A stretch of DNA of 7,251 nt, taken from the NCBI GenBank assembly GCA_003670425.1, contig QWRL01000119.1, forward strand, positions 1 through 7,251. The letters run 5' to 3'. Of the stretch, positions 1 to 5,049 are shown piece by piece. The notes beneath the pieces are model-generated. The model saw only the letters and a program-made list of their open reading frames with translations, did no database searches and had not been told where the DNA came from. How positions within the stretch are numbered: position 1 is the first letter of the stretch; each line of letters opens with the position of its first letter. The position numbers were made by a program, and so were the translations under genes. This DNA is from Chloroflexota bacterium. Lineage in GTDB: Bacteria > Chloroflexota > Anaerolineae > Anaerolineales > UBA11657.

Positions 1-211
1 CCAATATTCCGGGCACTTCGTGAGTATCGCCACAATCCTCGCATTCCAAAACTTCGCGCCGCAGCCGGCGTGCAATTGGCACGCCCAATACTGTGACGCA
101 GTCAGCCTCTTGGAAAACTTTGTGTTTCGTGAGTGAGAGACAATTAGGGCAGATCAGCATGCGCGGCGAACCAGTAAACCGGATCGCCGCCGTCTCCAAC
201 AGTGTCTTCAC
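1..211 (-). CDS. Zinc-ribbon domain protein, 5' part (runs off left edge)
   Basis: The minus strand is open from a GTG at 211-209 to the left edge, giving 70 codons, so the C-terminus is missing. Seen: two knuckles, CPNC at residues 21-24 and CEDC at 57-60, separated by a hydrophobic stretch (VTVLGVPIARRL) and followed by GDTHEV. This spacing and the central 'K-F ... V-GVPI-R' stretch resemble small bacterial zinc-ribbon proteins, in which four cysteines bind one Zn2+; the precise family and role are unknown. The start is uncertain. GTG 211 lies just after a TATACT box, which would suit a leaderless mRNA. TTG 199 lies 11 bases after a GGAG. ATG 160 would begin the protein right at the first knuckle (MLICPNC) but has no clear Shine-Dalgarno sequence. 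No stop interrupts the frame upstream as far as about 259, but I saw no ATG there. The gene diverges from the glycosyltransferase gene at 231. Confidence 0.6.
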   Translation of the reverse strand, partial: MKTLLETAAIRFTGSPRMLICPNCLSLTKHKVFQEADCVTVLGVPIARRLRREVLECEDCGDTHEVPGIL

Positions 212-217
212 TCCGGT

Positions 218-226
218 AGTATAGCA
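218..226 (-). promoter_or_regulatory. Possible extended -10 promoter element for the zinc-ribbon gene
   Basis: Read on the minus strand, this is TGC followed by TATACT, matching the extended -10 pattern TGn-TATAAT with one mismatch in the hexamer. Six bases separate TATACT from the GTG at 211, so transcription would begin at or next to that codon. No good -35 hexamer lies at 16-18 bp spacing, although extended -10 promoters often lack one. The element overlaps the region just upstream of the plus-strand gene at 231. A short AT-rich motif like this can occur by chance. Confidence 0.3.
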
Positions 227-230
227 TTTG

Positions 231-1691
231 ATGTCAGTCCAATTACCAAATAGTTGCGGACCTGCTAAGTCGCAAGACAACGCCCAGCCAGCCCGGCCAG
301 CACCCCGCAAAGGCCGTGTCCCGATTCTCGTAATCTTGGTGCTTTTGCTGGCTACCGCACTCCGAACCTATAACTTGGACGGTGCTAGCCTATGGTCTGA
401 TGAAACGCGCTCTGCACTCATGGCACTGACCCAACCCCTGCATATCATAAATAATGCGGGGACAGATGTGCACTCTCCCGCCTTCTACCTAGTAGAACAC
501 TACTGGATCAAAGGGCTGGGGCAGAGCGATTACTCCATTCGGCTGCTTTCGGTGTTTTCAAGTGTGCTTACCGTAGCGGTTACCTTTGCACTTTCGAAAC
601 GCATATTTCGCGCTGACACCGCTACTGTGGCAGCATTACTCGTCGCTGCTTCAGAGTTCCACCTTCGCTTGGCGCAAGAGGCACGCCCATATGCGCTCCT
701 TTCACTTCTGACAGTCACCTCATTTTTGTTTCTTGCAGAGCTTGTACGGCGCCCGGCAGGTCAGACAGCCGGCAAATATGTACTCGTAACTATTCCACTA
801 ATCTACATTCACCCCTACGGACTCATAGTAGTGGCTGCGCAAAATCTATTTATGTTTTTGCAATGGAGACCGAAATTAAGTTTTTCGGGGTGGCCAGCTA
901 GGTGGATTTCAATCCAATTCGCCCTGCTCCTCGCATACAGTCCGTGGCTCGCACAATTTGCGATTCAACTTTCCAGAGTGCGGAACGGCGTACTGCCATA
1001 TTACGCTCTTCCAACCGCTTCCTCTGTGCTTGGAACTTTCTTGGAATTTGCCAACTTATCGCGCTATTTACTCGGTATCATGATTTTGCTGTCAATAGTC
1101 GCTTTTGGGGGCATCCGCACTTACAAATATCCGTCCTTGCATGCAATGCTAAGCATCTGGCTGGTGGCACCAGCCGCGATCGCATTTTTAGTTTCTTGGC
1201 TATTCACGCCTATTTACGACACCCGCGGCCTGATCGGTAGTTCACCCGCGCTCTACATTTTGGCTGCGCATGGGTTGTGCAAATTGCATAGTCGATATTT
1301 CCAAGCCGGGCTGCTGGTAATTATGCTTGGGTTTTGCGGGGAAGCTCTTTGGTATTACTACCCAAATGTTCACAAGGACGACTGGCGCGGCGCGGCCGGA
1401 ATTATTGCCGCACAAGCACACCAAGGAGACACATTGTGTGTTGTAGAGTATTACGACGATGCCCTAAGGTTTTACCTCACCAGAACAGATCTCATAGTGG
1501 GATGCAAGGACATCTTAGAGCCCCTAGCCCAATCAGGCAAGTTACCTGCCCTACCCGACCGATTCTGGTTTCTGCATCAGAATAATGCAGCACTGAATTC
1601 GAACCCAAGGGAGCAACTTGGCCCTCAATATTTCATTTCCAAATTTGATCTAACCGGCCTGCAACTTAGCCTGTTTGAACGGAAACAGTAA
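231..1691 (+). CDS. GT39 (PMT_2-type) membrane glycosyltransferase
   Basis: This 486-residue integral membrane protein likely transfers a sugar from a polyprenyl-phosphate donor to an acceptor on the outer face of the cytoplasmic membrane. Seen: a basic, proline-rich cytoplasmic tail (1-29); a first membrane segment (about 30-45); then the first outer loop with WSDE (55-58), the acidic pair expected for catalysis or metal and donor binding in GT-C enzymes. Further family-like marks are HSPAFYLVEHYW (81-92), RLLSVFSSVLTV (104-115), QEARPYALL (149-157), HPYG (194-197) and DTRGLIGSSPALYIL (330-344). About 8-10 hydrophobic segments end near 376, and a C-terminal outer domain opens with KDDWRGAA (382-389). 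The length is normal for the family. I prefer ATG 231 over the adjoining TTG at 228; neither has a clear Shine-Dalgarno sequence. Sugar and acceptor cannot be read from the sequence. The gene is poorer in G+C (about 45-50% in sampled lines) than the genes to its right. Confidence 0.88.
   Translation: MSVQLPNSCGPAKSQDNAQPARPAPRKGRVPILVILVLLLATALRTYNLDGASLWSDETRSALMALTQPLHIINNAGTDVHSPAFYLVEHYWIKGLGQSDYSIRLLSVFSSVLTVAVTFALSKRIFRADTATVAALLVAASEFHLRLAQEARPYALLSLLTVTSFLFLAELVRRPAGQTAGKYVLVTIPLIYIHPYGLIVVAAQNLFMFLQWRPKLSFSGWPARWISIQFALLLAYSPWLAQFAIQLSRVRNGVLPYYALPTASSVLGTFLEFANLSRYLLGIMILLSIVAFGGIRTYKYPSLHAMLSIWLVAPAAIAFLVSWLFTPIYDTRGLIGSSPALYILAAHGLCKLHSRYFQAGLLVIMLGFCGEALWYYYPNVHKDDWRGAAGIIAAQAHQGDTLCVVEYYDDALRFYLTRTDLIVGCKDILEPLAQSGKLPALPDRFWFLHQNNAALNSNPREQLGPQYFISKFDLTGLQLSLFERKQ
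271..284 (+). repeat. 14-bp stretch shared with 3557-3570 (copy 1)
   Basis: CGCAAGACAACGCC occurs here and again at 3557-3570, in the same reading frame near the start of the second GT39 gene. It encodes the QDNA of SQDNA at residues 14-18. The flanking bases do not match. It may be a relic of common ancestry, a short conserved tail motif, or chance. Confidence 0.45.
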
Positions 1692-1704
1692 TTCAAGCAG
1701 AGAG
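1692..1704. other. 13-bp tail-to-tail spacer without a terminator
   Basis: Only 13 bases separate the TAA of the glycosyltransferase gene (1689-1691) from the complement of the TAG of the acyl-CoA ligase gene (1705-1707). They cannot hold a hairpin with a U-tract, and I saw none in the adjoining coding ends. Either transcript probably runs into the 3' end of the other gene before stopping, or termination is factor-dependent. Confidence 0.5.
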
Positions 1705-3462
1705 CTACGCGATAACAATATTCTGCCTAGCAGCAGCAAGCAATTCCCTGCGCAATGTTTTACCGACCGCCGTCTTGGGCAGTTCGCTCAGAAACGCAAA
1801 CCGGCGCGCTACCTCATAAGGTGCCAGCCGCTCGGCTTGAAACTGCACAAGTTCGGCTGGTGTGACGCTTTGGCCGGCACGCAGCACAATCCCCGCCAGC
1901 AGTGCCTCTTCGCCTTCCCGTTGCGGATGCGGCATGCGCGTCACCCCCACTTCACCCACCGCAGGATGGCTGGCAAGAACTTTTTCCACCGTGGTGGGAT
2001 ACACATTGAAGCCGCCGATGAGTGCCATATCTTTCTTGCGGTCCACAATATAGAAGTAGCCATCGGCATCCATGTGCGCGATATCGCCCGTAAACAACCA
2101 CGGCGGCCCGCCATCCTGCATATCGCGCAGCGCAATATCCGTCTCAGCCGGAAGATTGAGGTAGCCCAACATCATGTTCGGGCCGCGCATAATCAATTCC
2201 CCGGCTTCACCCTGCGGCAGGTCTGTGCGTTCGTCAAGCAGGCTGACGATCCGGCACTCTACATCCGGGAACGGAACTCCAATCGACTGGTCCTTGCCCG
2301 GCTGGCCCATCGGGTTACCGTGCGTTGCGGTGGGCGTCTCACTCATGCCAAAGCCTTCCCGCAATGGCGCTCCCGAAAGCTCCTCAAAGCGCAGCTTGAC
2401 TGATGGGGCCAGCGGTGCCGAGCCGCTAAAGCACGCCTTGAGGCAGCTCAGGTCTACCGCACGGCTGCTGACGCGCGGGTTGAGGCTGACAGCATTAAAT
2501 AGCGCGGGCACACCAAGGAAAACTGTTGGGCGCCAAGCCACAATATTGTCAACTAAATCGTCAATGTCGCGTGCATTCGGCACCAAAATAATGCAGCCGC
2601 CACTGCTTGCGGCGAACGCCAGCACGGCGACCATGCCGTACACATGAAAGAACGGGATCGCGCCAAGCAGGCGTTCGTCGGCGAGGCGCTCATCGCCCAG
2701 CCAGCGCTGCATTGCATGCGTGTTGGCAACCAGCGCGCGATGCGTGGCCATTGCGCCTTTGGCAACGCCGGTGGTTCCGCCAGTGTACTGATAGATGGCG
2801 ATGTCGCGCGCCGCATCCACGCTGGGCGGCTGAAAGGCCAGCCCCTTCCCGCGCGCCAACAAATCCTGGAACCATAAGTCTCCCGCATCCAAACTGGCAA
2901 TATGGTGGCCGCTCTTCTTCTCGCGCAACATGGCAAACAGCCAGCCCGCCAGCGGCGGCAGATATTCACGGATACGCGTGGCGACCACGCGCTCTACTTT
3001 CGTTTGCGATTGAATGCGCTTGAAGCCCGCATAAAAAGGCGTGAGGCAAATCAGGTGGCGCGCGCCACAATCGTTCACCTGATGCACCATGCGATCCGGC
3101 GGGTAAGTGGGGTTGATTGCGGCCACCACTCCGCCCGCCTTTAGGATGGCATAGAATGCGACGATGAATTGCACGCAGTTGGGCAGGATCAACGCCACCG
3201 CGTCACCCTTGCGCACGCCCAGCTCTGCGAGGGCAGCCGCCAGCTCTCCGGCAGCGCTGTTAATTTGCGACCAGCTTAGCTGTGAGCCTAAGCGGCCGAT
3301 CAATGGAATCCGCCCCGATGTTATACATGCCACCTTCTCAGCATGTCTTACTGCTGTCTGTTCTAGTTGAAGATGCAGGGTGACTGCGGGGTACGGCTCG
3401 AGCGATGCACCAATTCCAGCATCGTATGCCTTGGTCCAGGGGCGTGACAGATATTCAGACAT
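1705..3462 (-). CDS. fadD: Long-chain fatty-acid--CoA ligase (AMP-forming)
   Basis: This 585-residue cytoplasmic or membrane-associated enzyme of the ANL adenylating superfamily converts a fatty acid, ATP and CoA into acyl-CoA via an acyl-adenylate. All core motifs are present: the phosphate-binding loop YTGGTTGVAKGAM (226-238), FFHVYGM (271-277), EGFGMSET (369-376), WLFTGD (455-460, Asp460 expected to bind the ribose hydroxyls), DRKKD (474-478) followed by GGFNVYP (483-489), and the C-terminal LPKTAVGKTLRREL (561-574), whose Lys568 should be the adenylation lysine. The N-terminal SRPWTKAYDAG and the loosely conserved insert at about 160-205 with a hydrophobic LPPLAGWLFAML fit long-chain FadD-like ligases. 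ATG 3462 is chosen because GGAGG sits seven bases upstream; an in-frame ATG at 3510 would add 16 residues without such a site. The gene is convergent with the left glycosyltransferase and divergent from the right one. Chain-length preference is not readable, so the symbol is by family resemblance. Confidence 0.92.
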   Translation of the reverse strand: MSEYLSRPWTKAYDAGIGASLEPYPAVTLHLQLEQTAVRHAEKVACITSGRIPLIGRLGSQLSWSQINSAAGELAAALAELGVRKGDAVALILPNCVQFIVAFYAILKAGGVVAAINPTYPPDRMVHQVNDCGARHLICLTPFYAGFKRIQSQTKVERVVATRIREYLPPLAGWLFAMLREKKSGHHIASLDAGDLWFQDLLARGKGLAFQPPSVDAARDIAIYQYTGGTTGVAKGAMATHRALVANTHAMQRWLGDERLADERLLGAIPFFHVYGMVAVLAFAASSGGCIILVPNARDIDDLVDNIVAWRPTVFLGVPALFNAVSLNPRVSSRAVDLSCLKACFSGSAPLAPSVKLRFEELSGAPLREGFGMSETPTATHGNPMGQPGKDQSIGVPFPDVECRIVSLLDERTDLPQGEAGELIMRGPNMMLGYLNLPAETDIALRDMQDGGPPWLFTGDIAHMDADGYFYIVDRKKDMALIGGFNVYPTTVEKVLASHPAVGEVGVTRMPHPQREGEEALLAGIVLRAGQSVTPAELVQFQAERLAPYEVARRFAFLSELPKTAVGKTLRRELLAAARQNIVIA

Positions 3463-3513
3463 GGGCCTGCCTCCGCAAATACTGAATGCGCGCGCACTGG
3501 CGCAAATCACATC
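3463..3513. promoter_or_regulatory. 51-bp divergent spacer, presumed promoter region
   Basis: This spacer separates the start codons of the acyl-CoA ligase gene (minus) and the second glycosyltransferase gene (plus), so promoters for both must lie here or inside the neighbouring coding ends. Toward the ligase, TTGCGC followed after 18 bases by TATTTG is a poor sigma70-like pair. Toward the glycosyltransferase I see no convincing box. CGCAAAT occurs twice in direct orientation (3474-3480 and 3501-3507), 27 bases apart; it could be a paired protein-binding site or chance. Confidence 0.3.
3470..3474 (-). promoter_or_regulatory. Ribosome binding site of the acyl-CoA ligase gene
   Basis: On the minus strand this reads GGAGG, followed by seven bases and the ATG at 3462-3460. 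It is the best Shine-Dalgarno match near any start in the window, and it decides the start of the ligase in favour of MSEYL over the longer in-frame reading from 3510. Confidence 0.75.
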
Positions 3514-5049
3514 ATGCCTTCATCATACCTGAATAATCCGGCGCGCTCCGGCCGCGCGCAAGACAACGCCGCGGTGGCAATGTTTGGCATCGTGCTGCTG
3601 GGCTTTGCACTGCGCGCTGCATTGCTCAGCGCAAACCGCTTTCACCCGGACGAGAGTTTGTACGCCAGCTTTGCACTGAAGATTGCCGACGCGCGCGATG
3701 TGTGGCTCTCTCATGAAGTTGTGGACAAGTCGCCCCTCGCATTTTATTTAGGCGCAGCCGCGCTAAACATGCTGGGCGCAAAAGCTAGATACAACATTTT
3801 CATGTCAGAGCTGGCGCTGCGCCTGCCGGCACTGGCTGCCAGTACCGTCAGCATTGCACTCGCCGCCGCCTGCGCGCGCAAACTGCACAGCGCACAGGCG
3901 GGCCTGTTTGCCGGCCTGCTGCTGGCACTCTCCCCGCTTGCCATCTCATTTGGGGCCACGCTCTTCATGGACGCATTGCTAAGCTGTGCGCTGCTCGCCA
4001 GCCTGCTGCTAGTACTGCGCGGGCACTGGGCATGGTCCGGATGCGCGTTTGCGGCTGCCTACGCATGCAAACAGTCCGCGCTTGTATTCGCGCCGCTTGT
4101 CCTCACTCTCGGAGTGCTGGTGCAATTGGCAGCTCCCGGCCCAAACAGCCGGGGCAAGCAGCTGCGCAACTGGATCACACCGCTGCTGGTGGCGCTGGCC
4201 GCAGTTTACTTTTGGGATTATGTGCGGGCGGCACCGATTGGATTTTGGGCGCAGGGATACGCCGACAACATGCCCGGGCGTTTCATCCGGCCAGCTGAGC
4301 TGCTGCCGCGCTGGCAGCAGCTGGCCGGCTTGGGCGCTGCCGTAACTGGCGCGCCGGCATTGAACGCCTTGCTGCTCGCGTACTGCATTTGGCTGCCGCT
4401 CAGCAGCATGCGGTCCAATCCCCAGCCCCTGCAGACCACAATAAGCATGGTCATTCTGGGTTTCATAGTGGCATATCTTGCCGGACATTGGCTGCTGGCA
4501 TTTAACCTGTATGACCGCTATCTTGTGCCGCTTGCGCCCTTGATAATAATTTTGCTCGCGCAGCCGCTGGCCGCTGCTGCCGGATTGTTGCAAGGCTATG
4601 GCCCGGCACGCGTGATGCGCGCGGTGGCTGTTGCCGGCACTGCAGTGCTGCTAACACTGCTGCCCGCCAGCCTGCGCGCAAGCGCATCGGGCTACGCGCT
4701 TGGCGGCGATCATGGCGCATACGATGGCATTGAGAAGGTGGCCGCAGCGCTGCGCAGCGCCCCAACCGGCAGCGTGCTGTACGACCAATGGCTTGACTGG
4801 CAGTGGAAGTTTTATCTGGACCACAGCCCGGCGTACATTGGCTGGGTTCAAAGTCCGCAGAAACTTGCAGCCGATCTGCGCGCATTTGGCGCAAGCAGTC
4901 CGCGCTACTTTGTGGCGCCAAGCTGGGAGCCAATGGCCGAGATGCGTAGCGCCATCACAGGCGCTGGCTTTGTCTGCGTGCCGCTGCTGGACACAGTGCG
5001 CCGCGATGGCTCGCGCTCGTTCACACTTTACCAATTGGTAGCCGATTGA
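3514..5049 (+). CDS. GT39 (PMT_2-type) membrane glycosyltransferase
   Basis: This 511-residue polytopic membrane protein likely moves a sugar from a polyprenyl-phosphate carrier onto an outer-face acceptor. Seen: a short polar N-terminal tail; a first membrane segment (about 22-40); then the first outer loop with HPDESLY (44-50), whose Asp46-Glu47 match the acidic pair of the family. DKSPLAFYLGAAAL (71-84), LRLPALAAS (102-110), GATLFMDALL (147-156), ACKQSALVFAPL (184-195) and YDRYLVPLAPL (333-343) follow in family order. Hydrophobic segments continue to about 390. A roughly 120-residue C-terminal outer domain follows, with tryptophan and tyrosine clusters (YDQWLDWQWKFYLD, 423-436). ATG 3514 has no evident Shine-Dalgarno sequence; Met23 (ATG 3580) is possible but would cut into the tail just before the first membrane segment. 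The stop codon overlaps the next start (TGATG), so the two genes are probably co-translated. The donor and acceptor are unknown. It is clearly distinct from the GT39 gene at 231. Confidence 0.88.
   Translation: MPSSYLNNPARSGRAQDNAAVAMFGIVLLGFALRAALLSANRFHPDESLYASFALKIADARDVWLSHEVVDKSPLAFYLGAAALNMLGAKARYNIFMSELALRLPALAASTVSIALAAACARKLHSAQAGLFAGLLLALSPLAISFGATLFMDALLSCALLASLLLVLRGHWAWSGCAFAAAYACKQSALVFAPLVLTLGVLVQLAAPGPNSRGKQLRNWITPLLVALAAVYFWDYVRAAPIGFWAQGYADNMPGRFIRPAELLPRWQQLAGLGAAVTGAPALNALLLAYCIWLPLSSMRSNPQPLQTTISMVILGFIVAYLAGHWLLAFNLYDRYLVPLAPLIIILLAQPLAAAAGLLQGYGPARVMRAVAVAGTAVLLTLLPASLRASASGYALGGDHGAYDGIEKVAAALRSAPTGSVLYDQWLDWQWKFYLDHSPAYIGWVQSPQKLAADLRAFGASSPRYFVAPSWEPMAEMRSAITGAGFVCVPLLDTVRRDGSRSFTLYQLVAD
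3557..3570 (+). repeat. 14-bp stretch shared with 271-284 (copy 2)
   Basis: CGCAAGACAACGCC is repeated here in the same frame as in the first GT39 gene and encodes the QDNA of AQDNA at residues 15-19. In both proteins the motif sits in the cytoplasmic tail before the first membrane segment, at almost the same distance from the start codon. Confidence 0.45.

Noticed and set aside
228..230. TTG as the start of the first GT39 gene
   Set aside because: An ATG follows immediately at 231 and there is no Shine-Dalgarno sequence favouring the TTG. The choice changes the protein by one residue only.
1675..2403. 242-codon plus-strand open frame opposite the acyl-CoA ligase
   Set aside because: It is fully antisense to a gene with intact ANL motifs, its translation is rich in His, Arg and Cys without recognisable domains, and it has no ribosome binding site. 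Long antisense frames are common in GC-rich DNA.
3463..3510. N-terminal extension of the acyl-CoA ligase from ATG 3510
   Set aside because: A consensus GGAGG seven bases before ATG 3462 marks the inner start. The added 16 residues look non-conserved, and the longer form would bring the divergent start codons almost together.
4009..4593. 194-codon minus-strand open frame opposite the second GT39 gene
   Set aside because: It is a shadow of the real gene: Gln- and Arg-rich translation, no domain and no start signals.
5029..5040. Perfect 12-bp palindrome TACCAATTGGTA near the end of the second GT39 gene, possible operator for the YfhO gene
   Set aside because: One or two perfect 12-bp palindromes are expected by chance in 7 kb. 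This one lies inside coding sequence just before a coupled start, with no other promoter-like elements.
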